Below are positions 16,824 through 25,897 of a stretch of DNA of 64,000 bases, piece by piece. Positions within the stretch are counted from its first letter, which is position 1, and each line of letters starts with the position of its first letter. The DNA comes from Scatosoma sp045644545 (lineage in GTDB: Bacteria; Bacillota; Clostridia; Christensenellales; Borkfalkiaceae). The notes below the pieces were generated by a model. That model did not search any database, was not told the DNA's origin, and saw nothing but the letters and a program-made list of their open reading frames with translations. Location of the stretch: positions 1 to 64,000 of the forward strand of contig JAZRHC010000017.1 in NCBI GenBank assembly GCA_045644545.1. Direction: 5' to 3'. The translations under genes and the position numbers were made by a program.

Positions 16824-18749
16824 TTATCTCAGTCCGCCGCCACCGCCGCCGTGACCGCCGCCGCTGAATCCGCCGAATCTGCCGCCGCCACCGCTTTTGC
16901 CGACCCGTCCGTTGTTCTGCGGGCGCGCCATCATAGAAATCGTCGCCATTCGCATACAACGGTTTAAAATCATATAATCAAACACCGTCATACGAGTCGA
17001 TACGCACCAAGAAGGCGGTTCGATTAAAATCTTTTCAAACTTCTTTTCCCATTCGTTTGAAACGCCCAAAACCTGTGCGTACGGCAGGATATGATAATAC
17101 AGCTCGGGGTTTTCTTCGATCATAAACTTGATCTTATCCTCTTCCGTGTGTACGATAAAATCTTTAAAGCCGAGGATTTGACCGAGCGTATCGCAATATT
17201 TTTCCGTCCAAGAAAGGGTCGTGGGCGCGATCAATCCGCAAGCGCAAGCGGAGAGCACGAGGATCGCCGTTTGGATTCCCGTTAAAATATGCTCCGCGAA
17301 CAGATAAGAAAACGCCACCGTCGCAATCGCGCAAACGACGAGCTCCGCGAGCAATACGCCGAGCGAAATCCCCTTTTTCCATTTATAGCGATAGCTCCTG
17401 CGCCAGATCTCGATAAGGCACACGACCACCGCGGGGATCGCGACGATCACGCCCTGCCAGTAGAAATACCCGTGACCGATTCTAATCAAGCCCGCGACGA
17501 GCGGGACAAGAAACGCCGTGAGCACGGACAAAAGCACGCAAGCCGCCGCGCCGAGCAAGGATTTCTTTTCGTAGCGGGGGATCGTACGCGCGGAAAGCTG
17601 TTCTTTCGCGGAATCCGCCGATTCGTAGAATTTATATTTCAGCGACGAAACGGCTATCTCGTTGCCGTTTTTAAAAAGTCCTTTAAACAAGGTCTTTTGG
17701 TGCGCGGGCGCAGCTTCGGGCAAGTCGCCGTTTTTCAATAAAACGGGGTCGTCCTCGTCGGAAAGATTGATAGATAAATACCCTTTATCCGCAAAATAAT
17801 AAATCATTGAGGTAACGTCCTCGCCGTCGGCGATCCCGTCCAAAAGTTTGCCCATCTGCAAGGGGTCCATATCGTCGGGGGCTTTGATATTCACCGTGGT
17901 GATCAGCTCCCGCGCTTTGCGGCAAAGGCGCGAGATAACAAACGCGAGCGCAACGACCGCTATGCAAACGAGCAAAATAATCGCCGTTTCACCCGTGAAA
18001 ACGCGAGTTGCCGTATAAGACGCAAGCACCCCCTCGGGTAGCGTGAACGAAAGGGTGATTCCCTCCGCCATACGCTCCTCGTAATAATCGTTATACGCGA
18101 GGTCCAGCCGATCTACCGTGAGCGTAAGAGTGTTCGTTTGCTCGTTGAAATCCGCTTTTACGCCCGCGTTGTTGCCCTCCGAGCCGTACGCGCCGCTATG
18201 TATCGTATATTCTTCGAGTTCGGCGGGGAATTCGACGGAAACGGTGACGTTATTGAGCGGCACGTACCAGCCGAAGCCGATCACGTCGAGCGCCATTCCG
18301 TTTTCAACGTCGTCGCCCGAAATTTCGAGCGTATAGCCGAATTCGTACGTTCGGTTCGCGCCCGAATAGATCCCGCCCGTGCAGTTGATATCCATAAATC
18401 CGCTTACGTCGGGATTATCCGCGATGGAAAAGGAAAACGCCTCGTTCCCCTCGCATTTTGCGTATACGTCGGAATACCTGTCCCCTTCGAGGGGTAAACT
18501 GCGATAAAAGGTCGAGGAGCGATTCGTTGAAATTGAAATATTGATCAGCTCTTTCACGACGATTTTTCGATCCTTTTGCACGGTCATTTCAACGTCGTAG
18601 GAATTGACGGTATAGCCCGCGGAGGTAGCCGCCGAGGCGGTTACCGTTTGCGCTTTTAGCGTGGCGAAAAATCCGCCGAAAAGCAAGCAAACCACCGCGG
18701 CGATCAGCGCGAATAACGCGTATTTTGTTTTAGAAAAAACAGCTTTCAT
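16824..18749 (-). CDS. DUF2207 family membrane protein
   Basis: This 641-residue protein has an N-terminal signal/membrane helix, an extracellular beta-rich DUF2207 domain (about 40-240), a membrane helix near 255-275, a cytosolic stretch, further helices near 405-500, and a Gly-rich tail (GGGGRFGGFSGGGHGGGGG) typical of the family. Function is unknown; these genes usually travel with lemA, as here, six bases downstream of it. If the lemA copy is dead, this gene may be losing its partner. Confidence 0.85.
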   Translation of the reverse strand: MKAVFSKTKYALFALIAAVVCLLFGGFFATLKAQTVTASAATSAGYTVNSYDVEMTVQKDRKIVVKELINISISTNRSSTFYRSLPLEGDRYSDVYAKCEGNEAFSFSIADNPDVSGFMDINCTGGIYSGANRTYEFGYTLEISGDDVENGMALDVIGFGWYVPLNNVTVSVEFPAELEEYTIHSGAYGSEGNNAGVKADFNEQTNTLTLTVDRLDLAYNDYYEERMAEGITLSFTLPEGVLASYTATRVFTGETAIILLVCIAVVALAFVISRLCRKARELITTVNIKAPDDMDPLQMGKLLDGIADGEDVTSMIYYFADKGYLSINLSDEDDPVLLKNGDLPEAAPAHQKTLFKGLFKNGNEIAVSSLKYKFYESADSAKEQLSARTIPRYEKKSLLGAAACVLLSVLTAFLVPLVAGLIRIGHGYFYWQGVIVAIPAVVVCLIEIWRRSYRYKWKKGISLGVLLAELVVCAIATVAFSYLFAEHILTGIQTAILVLSACACGLIAPTTLSWTEKYCDTLGQILGFKDFIVHTEEDKIKFMIEENPELYYHILPYAQVLGVSNEWEKKFEKILIEPPSWCVSTRMTVFDYMILNRCMRMATISMMARPQNNGRVGKSGGGGRFGGFSGGGHGGGGGGLR

Positions 18750-18755
18750 CGTTTT

Positions 18756-19160
18756 TTAAAATTGCACCTTTACGTTTTTGCGTTCTTCCTCCGAATCGAG
18801 TTCGAAATAGTTACGTTTTTTATACTCCTCGCCCATACGGCTTCCCACGACCGAAGAAGGGAAGATTTCGAGCTTGGTGTTGAAGGATTTGACCACGCCG
18901 TTATAATAGCGACGAGAGCCTTCCAGCTCGTTTTCGATGGATTTGAGCTGACTTTGCAAATCGAGGAAGTTGGAATTTGCTTTTAAGTCGGGATAGCTTT
19001 CCTGCACGACCTGAAAGAGGGTTTTGAGCGAGCCCGAGAGATTGTTCGCCGCCTGCATTTTCTCCTCTGCCGTGCGCGCGCCGAGCCCTACGTTTCGCGC
19101 CTCTACCACCTTATTCAAGGTTTCGCTCTCGTGCTTTGCGTAGCCCTTGACCGTTTCCAC
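18756..19160 (-). pseudogene. lemA: lemA, N-terminally truncated
   Basis: The frame reads NLVETVKGYAKHE and continues as a normal LemA helical domain to its end. The family normally begins about 50 residues earlier, with a membrane helix and an RRADLIP segment just before NLVETVK. Those residues are absent: upstream in frame the sequence reads FWRFKEIFFFK, which is the terminator of the DUF378 gene. The only available starts are GTG at 19160 or none. A deletion that joined the terminator to mid-lemA explains this. A cytosolic 134-residue remnant could still be made, but the membrane anchor is lost. Confidence 0.7.
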
Positions 19161-19193
19161 GAGGTTTTTGAAGAAAAAAATTTCCTTAAAACG

Positions 19194-19235
19194 CCAAAAA
19201 GAACGGCTGCGAAACTACGCAACCGTTCTTTTTGG
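19194..19235 (-). terminator. terminator of the DUF378 gene
   Basis: Arms 19194-19211 and 19218-19235 (18 bases, one mismatch) form a hairpin with internal A/T tracts. It directly abuts the truncated lemA frame. Confidence 0.8.
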
Positions 19236-19250
19236 AAAGTATTCCGTTGT

Positions 19251-19478
19251 TTAGTCGGCTTCCTTGCGGGTCAGCCAAAGCTCACCGCGCGTTACGATCG
19301 GCGAAATAATCAGCCAGATCGCGGCGAGAGCGATCAACGAATAAACGATAATCGAACCCATCGTTCTTGCGCCCGCAAAAATGGACGAAACGAGGTTGAA
19401 ACCGAAGAACCCGAAAAGTCCCCAGTTGATCGCGCCGAGAAGCACTAACACGTAAGCAATAATATTCACGATACGCAT
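19251..19478 (-). CDS. DUF378 family small membrane protein
   Basis: A 75-residue protein with two membrane helices and the family signature ALxxxLLGAINWGLFGFFGFNLV (here LVLLGAINWGLFGFFGF). Function is unknown. A GGAGGG site precedes the ATG, and it ends right before a strong hairpin. Confidence 0.85.
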   Translation of the reverse strand: MRIVNIIAYVLVLLGAINWGLFGFFGFNLVSSIFAGARTMGSIIVYSLIALAAIWLIISPIVTRGELWLTRKEAD

Positions 19479-19547
19479 ATCTTTTTCCCTCCTGAAAGCA
19501 GTATGCGCCGTTTTTTTTCGATTATACGCCGTAAAGAAAATTTCTAT

Positions 19548-22337
19548 TTATTCGGTTCTGAGCGCGATCACGGGATCTTTCTTCGCCGCCGCGTTAGCAG
19601 GAATAAGTCCGCTGATAAGCGTTAAGCCCACGCTGATCACGACCATAATAAACGCGCTCAGGATCGGAAGATCGGCAAGAGTTCCTATCCCCGTCGCCGC
19701 GCCCAAAAGCAGGTTGATCGGAATGGACGCGAGATAGGTAAACCCGATCCCGATCAAGCCCGCCAAAAGCCCGATAATAAAGGTTTCGGCGTTGAAAAGA
19801 TGCCGTATATCCTTCTTTCTCGCGCCGAGCGAGCGTAGAACGCCGATCTCTTTCGTGCGTTCCACCACCGAAACGTAGGTGATGATCCCGATCATTACCG
19901 AGGAAACCACGAGGGAAATCGAGGTGAACGCGACGAGCACGTAGGTGACCGCGTCGAGCATTGATTCTACCATTTCAAGCATCAGCCCGACGGAATCGGT
20001 GTATTTGACTTCCGTTTCCTTGGAAAGCGCGACCTTTTGCGTTTCGCCGTTTTCGTCGGTATATTCGTAGAACACCGTGCTCGTATCCCCTTCGTTCACG
20101 ATGGTCTTTTGACCTTTTTCGCAAAGCTTATTCCAACCGTCGAGGTATTTGAGCATTGATTTTTTCGTATCGAAAGAGCGCGTATAGAAGGAAATTCCCG
20201 CCACTTTATCGCTCCCGCCGATCGAGGCGAGCGCGCCTTCCCAATCGAGCGTATGCCCCGTGACGTCGTAGTGGGAAATCTGCCTATCGGACGGCGTTTT
20301 TGCGGCAAGCTGATTTTCGCTCAGATACTGCGCGATCTGCGAAGTTTTGTTCCTGCCGATATACTCGTCAACGAGCTTTTCCGTTAAATTCAAGCCGTCG
20401 GACAAACAGCCGTTGGAAAGATCTTGCTTTAACCGCAAAATCCCCGTGATCTTAATTTCCGCGCCGCCCTCCGCCTGCGCGTTCATTCCCGTTATTCCTC
20501 TATGCGTGAAGGGATAAGTTCCGCTTGGCGTGGCGGTATACACGGCGTCGTTATCGTAGAGCTTGAAGCCCGTATTGAAAATTCTTTCGAACGGAACGGT
20601 TGCGTAATCGTTCTTTTTATCCTTGCTCGCGCCCGTGTCGATCGAGCCGTTTTCCCCAAGATTGACGTTTTCAAACACCGCCAAAAATTCCGCGTCCGTC
20701 ATTAAGCCGAGCTGGGCGAGGGTGATATCCGTCATATCGTTGTTCTGCCCGATCACGAGCACCGCTTCGTTCGCGTTCGTCGGCATACCCGTTTTACTGC
20801 CTTCCGCTTTCGCGATCACGTCGTATTGCGAAAGAACGTATTCCGCGCTGTCGCCGGTAAATTCCGTCGTTCCGGGCATTACGTTTACGATACTGCCGAG
20901 AATACTCACGTATTGCGCCAAGCTCGCGAATTCGCCGCCCTCCGCCGATTGCAGGATCTGCGTATAGAACATTTTGATCGTGTTGATATCGAGGGTTTCG
21001 GGCGCAGAAGGTCGCTGGTCGGAATCTGGCATATTTGCCATCATAGAGTTCCAAGACTCCTCGCCGAACGGCGAATCCACATAGAGATTGTTCATTATAT
21101 CCACGCCGTAGGAATACTGAATCTCCTCGTAGTACGAGGAAGGCATTTCGGAAACGTAGTGCAAATACGCGTCGGACAAATCGTTTTCCACCATCATTCC
21201 CTGCGCCATATTCGTCAAGAAGGAATTGACGTAGATTTTATCTTTGAGCTTGGAAAGCTCGGGCATATCTTTCACGTTCGTCATACCCGCCATAATGCTC
21301 GTGACGTCCACCGCCTTTTCGCTGACCTTTACGGGCGCGGAGGAAAGCATATCCTCCTGCGTTTTCAATATGTAGTTATTGAACCCGTTGGAGAGCGCGA
21401 GCACCAAAGATACGCCGATAATGCCGATACTGCCCGCGATCGAGGTGATCACCGTTCTGCCCTTCTTCGCGCGCAGGTTTCTACCGCTTAACGCAAGCGC
21501 CGTGCCGAACGACATCGCCGCCCGCTCTTTCTTTTCCTTTTTCTTTTTATTTTTCTTGGCTTCGGACGGTTGCTCTTCGGAATCACTTTCCGTTTGCGCC
21601 TCCTCTGCCGCCACCTCTTCTACTTCTTCCGTTTCGGGAAGGTCTTCTTCCTCGTCCATATCGCAGGGGTTAGAGTCGGACACGACGAGCCCGTCGGAAA
21701 GCCGCACGATACGCGAAGAATACTTTTCCGCAAGCTCGGGATTGTGCGTGACCATAATCACGAGCCGTTCGCCCGCGATCTCGCGGATGAGCTCCATAAT
21801 CTGCACGCTGGTGACAGAATCGAGCGCGCCCGTCGGCTCGTCAGCAAGCAAAATTTCGGGGTTGTTGACGAGCGCGCGCGCGATCGCCACCCTTTGCATT
21901 TGCCCGCCCGAAAGCTGGTTCGGGCGTTTATAAAGCTCCGAGCCTAAGCCCACCTTTTCAAGGGCTTCTTTTGCGCGCGCCCTGCGTTCTTCTTTGGATA
22001 CGCCCGCGATAGTAAGCGCGATCTCGACGTTGCCCAAAACCGTTTGGTGCGGGATCAGGTTATAGGACTGAAACACGAACCCGATACGGTGATTTCTGTA
22101 TACGTCCCAGTCGCGGTCGTTATAATTTTTGGTGGACTTGCCCGAAATTACGAGGTCGCCCGAGGTGTAGTGATCGAGCCCGCCGATAATATTGAGCATC
22201 GTCGTTTTTCCGCAACCCGACGCGCCGAGAATGGACACGAATTCGTTTGCGCGGAATCTTAAAGAAACGCCTTTCAGCGCCTGAACGGTAGAACCTGCCG
22301 TAACGTAATCTTTTTTTACGTCAATGAGTTTTAACAT
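19548..22337 (-). CDS. MacB/FtsX-type ABC transporter, ATPase-permease fusion
   Basis: The 929 residues fuse an ATPase and a permease. The ATPase has Walker A GASGCGKT (38-45), signature LSGGQ (142-146) and Walker B LLADEPTGALDS. A very acidic, then lysine-rich linker (about 225-275) follows, and then a MacB-like permease: one helix near 295, a large extracellular domain, and three C-terminal helices of the FtsX domain (about 790-925) ending in GLIPANAAAKKDPVIALRTE. Such proteins move lipids, peptides or antibiotics out of, or sense them in, the membrane. It lies 30 bases downstream of a MarR regulator, which probably controls it. Confidence 0.9.
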   Translation of the reverse strand: MLKLIDVKKDYVTAGSTVQALKGVSLRFRANEFVSILGASGCGKTTMLNIIGGLDHYTSGDLVISGKSTKNYNDRDWDVYRNHRIGFVFQSYNLIPHQTVLGNVEIALTIAGVSKEERRARAKEALEKVGLGSELYKRPNQLSGGQMQRVAIARALVNNPEILLADEPTGALDSVTSVQIMELIREIAGERLVIMVTHNPELAEKYSSRIVRLSDGLVVSDSNPCDMDEEEDLPETEEVEEVAAEEAQTESDSEEQPSEAKKNKKKKEKKERAAMSFGTALALSGRNLRAKKGRTVITSIAGSIGIIGVSLVLALSNGFNNYILKTQEDMLSSAPVKVSEKAVDVTSIMAGMTNVKDMPELSKLKDKIYVNSFLTNMAQGMMVENDLSDAYLHYVSEMPSSYYEEIQYSYGVDIMNNLYVDSPFGEESWNSMMANMPDSDQRPSAPETLDINTIKMFYTQILQSAEGGEFASLAQYVSILGSIVNVMPGTTEFTGDSAEYVLSQYDVIAKAEGSKTGMPTNANEAVLVIGQNNDMTDITLAQLGLMTDAEFLAVFENVNLGENGSIDTGASKDKKNDYATVPFERIFNTGFKLYDNDAVYTATPSGTYPFTHRGITGMNAQAEGGAEIKITGILRLKQDLSNGCLSDGLNLTEKLVDEYIGRNKTSQIAQYLSENQLAAKTPSDRQISHYDVTGHTLDWEGALASIGGSDKVAGISFYTRSFDTKKSMLKYLDGWNKLCEKGQKTIVNEGDTSTVFYEYTDENGETQKVALSKETEVKYTDSVGLMLEMVESMLDAVTYVLVAFTSISLVVSSVMIGIITYVSVVERTKEIGVLRSLGARKKDIRHLFNAETFIIGLLAGLIGIGFTYLASIPINLLLGAATGIGTLADLPILSAFIMVVISVGLTLISGLIPANAAAKKDPVIALRTE

Positions 22338-22367
22338 ACGATCTTCTCCGAAAAAAATATATTATTT

Positions 22368-22829
22368 TTATTTGCCTCTTACTTCGGAAACGGTTTTTGC
22401 AAATTCGTCGGAAAGCGCGAGGAGTTTTTCCATTTTCGCTACGCCGAATTTTTTCACGACCCGACCCGCAAACTCCGCCGCCACCGCGATTTCCGCTTCG
22501 TACGCTTCGAGCGCGCCGTCGGTGAGCTCCACGTAGGCGATTTTATTGTCCTTGGATTTGGGGGTACGCTTGATAACGCCTTCTCCTTCGAGCTTATTCA
22601 CGATCTGCGAGATCGCCGAACGGGTGACGTTCAAACGGGTTGCAAGCTGCGTGGAAATATAGCGTTTGCCTTCGGCTTTTGCAAGCAAAATTTCGCTGAG
22701 CAAGCGAAGCTCGGAATTGTTGAAGCGGGTCTTTTTATTGACGACGACTACGTTTTCCATTCGCTTGAACATTGCAAGAATTTTGCCTAAGTATTCTCTG
22801 TTTTCGTTGTTGTTTTCGCAATTCATCAT
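22368..22829 (-). CDS. MarR family transcriptional regulator
   Basis: This is a 153-residue winged-helix regulator: ISTQLATRLNVTRSAISQIVNKLEGEGVIKR is the recognition region, followed by the wing (PKSKDNKIAYVELT) and a C-terminal dimer helix. The start is set by GGAGG four bases before ATGATG; upstream in-frame codons are promoter DNA. It is cotranscribed with the ABC exporter and probably represses both. A short palindrome sits inside its promoter. Confidence 0.9.
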   Translation of the reverse strand: MMNCENNNENREYLGKILAMFKRMENVVVVNKKTRFNNSELRLLSEILLAKAEGKRYISTQLATRLNVTRSAISQIVNKLEGEGVIKRTPKSKDNKIAYVELTDGALEAYEAEIAVAAEFAGRVVKKFGVAKMEKLLALSDEFAKTVSEVRGK

Positions 22830-22874
22830 TATGCCTCCGTAAAAATAGTGTTTCACTCTTATTTTCGTGCCATC

Positions 22875-22904
22875 ATTATAACGCATTTTTCTGCGTACTG
22901 TCAA
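22875..22904 (-). promoter_or_regulatory. marR-ABC promoter with embedded palindrome
   Basis: Minus strand TTGACA (22904-22899) and TATAAT (22880-22875), 18 bases apart. ACGCA (22881-22885) and TGCGT (22892-22896) form an inverted repeat filling the spacer, a natural place for MarR self-repression. Confidence 0.65.
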
Positions 22905-22994
22905 GCGATTGAAGGTTTTTCGTTAAGCATTTCACCTTTTTTTCATATTGTGAAAAAATTTTTTTGAATTTTATGCGTTTTCCCCGTCCGTTAC

Positions 22995-23023
22995 TTGTCA
23001 AACGCGAAAAAAAATGTTACAAT
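22995..23023 (+). promoter_or_regulatory. promoter of the first M18 aminopeptidase
   Basis: TTGTCA (22995-23000) and TACAAT (23018-23023) with a 17-base spacer, divergent from the marR promoter. Confidence 0.6.
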
Positions 23024-23059
23024 ATTTTTAAATAGATTATTATGAAAGGAAAGGTTTTT

Positions 23060-24328
23060 ATGAGAGATCTTTTGGATTTTTTAGCAACTTCCTACACCGC
23101 GTATCACGCCGTTGAAAACGCAAAGGCGTTGCTCGAAGAAAACGGCTTTCGTCCTTTATTAGAAACGGAGGACTGGGAATTAGAAGAAGGCGGGAAATAT
23201 TTCGTAGAGCGCGGCGGCAGCGCGCTGATCGCGTTCACGGTGGACGGGCTGGATCGTTTCGCCTTTAAAATCGCGGCGGCGCACCTCGATTCCCCCGCCC
23301 TTAAAATCAAGGAAAATCCCGAGCGTAAAACGGAAGCGTACGTCACTTTGAACGCTGAAAAATACGGCGGCGGGATTTGGTATTCTTTCTTCGACCGTCC
23401 TTTAAAGATCGCGGGTCGCGTCGTGATAAACGAAGGCGGCGTTTTAAAAACCAAAACGGCGGTTTCGGAAAAATTCGTGAGTATCCCCTCGCTCGCCGTT
23501 CACCAAAACCGCGGCGTAAACGAAGGGTTTGCCGTCAATCCCCAAATCGATCTTTGCCCGCTCGTTTCCCTTGCGGAAAACGGAAAAAGCTTTTTGAGTG
23601 CCGTGACGGACGGCGAGGTGGTAGCGCACGATCTGTTCCTCGTAAACGGGGATACGCCGTATGCCTTCGGGCTTTTAGACGAGTTTATCGCCTCGCCTCG
23701 AATCGACGATCTCGTTTGCGCCTACGCGGCGATCGAAAGCTTGATCTCGCACGATAAAAACGGCGGAATCTGCGTGACGGCGTGTTTCGACAACGAAGAA
23801 GTCGGGAGCGGGACTTACGCGGGCGCGGGCTCGGACTTTTTGCAAACGACCTTAAAGCGGATTGCCTACGCGCTTAAATTCGACGATTTGGAATACTGCA
23901 AGGCGCTCGCCTCTTCCTTCCTCGTTTCCGCGGACAACGCGCACGCCGTTCATCCCAACCACCCCGAAAAGAGCGACCCCACGAACAAAACCGCGTTAGG
24001 CGGCGGCGTGGCGATCAAATCGCACGCAAACAAAGCGTACACGACGGACGGGCTTTCGGCGGCAATCTTAAAGACGATATTCGACCGCGCGGAAGTAAAA
24101 TGGCAGAGCTTTTATAACCGTTCGGACGCGCAAAGCGGCAGTACGCTCGGCAGAATCTCCCTCGGTCAGCTCGGCGTTTTGAGCGCGGATATCGGGCTCG
24201 CGCAGCTCGCGATGCACTCGGCTTGCGAAAGCTTTGCAAAATCCGATTTCAACGAGCTGGAAAAGGGTTTAACCGCGTTCTACGGCGCGGATATCGTGAT
24301 CAAAGGCGACGAAACGGAAATTAAATAA
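23060..24328 (+). CDS. M18 family aminopeptidase
   Basis: This 422-residue cytosolic metallo-aminopeptidase removes N-terminal residues from peptides. Zinc and catalytic motifs are visible: HLDSP, DDLVCAYA, DNEEVGSG, and SADNAHAVHPNHPEK with a C-terminal GISLGQLG-type segment. I prefer the second Met (23060), which has AAAGG upstream; an in-frame ATG at 23042 would add six residues. It converges on a second M18 gene, with one terminator between them. Confidence 0.9.
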   Translation: MRDLLDFLATSYTAYHAVENAKALLEENGFRPLLETEDWELEEGGKYFVERGGSALIAFTVDGLDRFAFKIAAAHLDSPALKIKENPERKTEAYVTLNAEKYGGGIWYSFFDRPLKIAGRVVINEGGVLKTKTAVSEKFVSIPSLAVHQNRGVNEGFAVNPQIDLCPLVSLAENGKSFLSAVTDGEVVAHDLFLVNGDTPYAFGLLDEFIASPRIDDLVCAYAAIESLISHDKNGGICVTACFDNEEVGSGTYAGAGSDFLQTTLKRIAYALKFDDLEYCKALASSFLVSADNAHAVHPNHPEKSDPTNKTALGGGVAIKSHANKAYTTDGLSAAILKTIFDRAEVKWQSFYNRSDAQSGSTLGRISLGQLGVLSADIGLAQLAMHSACESFAKSDFNELEKGLTAFYGADIVIKGDETEIK

Positions 24329-24344
24329 ATTTCGATACGATTTT

Positions 24345-24374
24345 AAAACGGCTTCCTTGCAGGGAAGCCGTTTT
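24345..24374. terminator. bidirectional terminator between the M18 genes
   Basis: AAAACGGCTTCC (24345-24356) pairs perfectly with GGAAGCCGTTTT (24363-24374) around a six-base loop. Confidence 0.85.
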
Positions 24375-24391
24375 CTTTACGTACGTTTTTA

Positions 24392-25768
24392 TTATTTAAT
24401 GAAAGCGCGGAAGGCAAGATATTCCTCGTAAAGGTCAGCCTTCGAAATCACCTCGAACGGCGAATGCATCGAAATGACGGGCACGCCGATATCCACCGTG
24501 TTGATATTCATTTTCGCGATATATTTCGCGACCGTGCCGCCGCCCCCGACGTCTACTCCGCCGAGCTCGCCCGTTTGCCAGATCACGCCGTTTTCGTTGA
24601 ACAGTTTGCGGATCTCGCCCATAAACTCCGCGTCCGCGTCGTTGGAAGCCGATTTCCCGCGCGCGCCCGTGAATTTGGTGACGCCCGCCCCACAGGAAAC
24701 GTAGGTCGAGTTCAACGGCTCGGATACGCTCTTATAATTAGGGTCGTAGCCCGCGTTGACGTCTGCGGAAAGGCATCTCGAATTTGCGCGCACCGCCGCC
24801 GAAGAAACGCCGAAAGAGCTTGCGATCGCGTCGATCAGATCGGTGAACAGCACGCATTGCATACCCGTCGTGCCCTCGCTGCCGATCTCTTCTTTGTCCG
24901 CTAAAACGACCATCACGGTGTGCTTATCCGACTCCTCGTCGAAAAGCGCGGTATAGGCGGGATAAGTGCATACTCTGTCGTCGTGGCCGTACGCGCCCAA
25001 AAGCCCTCTGTCAAGCCCGATATCGCGCGCTTTAAACGCGGGGACGAGGGAGAGCTCCGCGCTCAAAAAGTCCTCTTCCTTCATACCGTATTTTTCGTTC
25101 AAAATGCGCAAAAGATTTTCCTTGACCGTCTTGTCTTTATCGTCCTTCGCCGCGGTGTAGGGAATATTGCCGAACCAGATATTGAGATCTTCCCCGCCGA
25201 TCCCTTCGCCGAGCGGTTTCGCGTTCTGCTTCGCCGCAAGGTGCGGGAGAAGGTCGCTGATGTAGAACACGGGGTCGCTTTCGTCCTCGCCGATCTTCAC
25301 TTCGATCGTTTCGCCGCTCGAAAGCACCACCGCGCCGTGAAGCGCAAGGGGAATCGCCGCCCATTGATATTTGCGAATCCCGCCGTAGTAATGCGTTTTG
25401 GCAAGCGCGATACCGTCTGCTTCGTATAAAGGCACTTGCTTCAAATCGATACGCGGACTGTCGATATGCGAAGCGATAATGCGAATACCGTCCTTTTCCA
25501 CGGGCTCCGTGCCCACGCGGATCAGATAGATATTTTTCCCGCGGTTATTATAGTATACCTTATCGCCCGCTTTGAGCTTATCGCCGAATTTAAAAGGCTT
25601 ATACCCCTTTTCCTTCGCGGCGCTGAGCACGTACGCGCAAGCTTCGCGCTCGGTTTTTCCCTCGTCGATAAATTTCCGATACCCTTCCGCGTAATCGAAA
25701 ATGGCTTTCATCAGTTTTTCGTCTGCTTTTTCGTAGACGTTCGTTCTTTTATAAGCAAGTTCGCTCAT
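24392..25768 (-). CDS. M18 family aminopeptidase (aminopeptidase 1 type)
   Basis: A 458-residue M18 enzyme of the second bacterial subtype. Motifs are IASHIDSPRIDL, GAYGHDDRVCTYPA, ADKEEIGSEG and the Gly-rich ELGGVDVGGGGTVAKY near the C-terminus, followed by MHSPFEV. It differs clearly from the other M18 gene opposite, so the pair is not a recent duplication. The role is the final breakdown of peptides, consistent with the nearby oligopeptide importer. Confidence 0.92.
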   Translation of the reverse strand: MSELAYKRTNVYEKADEKLMKAIFDYAEGYRKFIDEGKTEREACAYVLSAAKEKGYKPFKFGDKLKAGDKVYYNNRGKNIYLIRVGTEPVEKDGIRIIASHIDSPRIDLKQVPLYEADGIALAKTHYYGGIRKYQWAAIPLALHGAVVLSSGETIEVKIGEDESDPVFYISDLLPHLAAKQNAKPLGEGIGGEDLNIWFGNIPYTAAKDDKDKTVKENLLRILNEKYGMKEEDFLSAELSLVPAFKARDIGLDRGLLGAYGHDDRVCTYPAYTALFDEESDKHTVMVVLADKEEIGSEGTTGMQCVLFTDLIDAIASSFGVSSAAVRANSRCLSADVNAGYDPNYKSVSEPLNSTYVSCGAGVTKFTGARGKSASNDADAEFMGEIRKLFNENGVIWQTGELGGVDVGGGGTVAKYIAKMNINTVDIGVPVISMHSPFEVISKADLYEEYLAFRAFIK

Positions 25769-25809
25769 TGTTTTGTCCTCTCTTTTTATGATTTATTTTT
25801 TTCCTTAAC

Positions 25810-25885
25810 TTGCGCCTTTGGCGCAAAATTCACTTCGTAAGATACTTCACTTAATTGATTAAACTTCCCTTTCGGCTTGCCGAAA
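25810..25885. repeat. paired hairpins in a repeat-like spacer
   Basis: TTGCGCC/GGCGCAA (25810-25826) and TTTCGGC/GCCGAAA (25870-25885) flank an A/T-rich block with the short tandem sense CACTTCGTAAGATACTTCAC. This resembles small repetitive elements of Clostridia. No gene lies in 25769-25897. Confidence 0.45.
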
Positions 25886-25897
25886 ATTTAACCTTTT

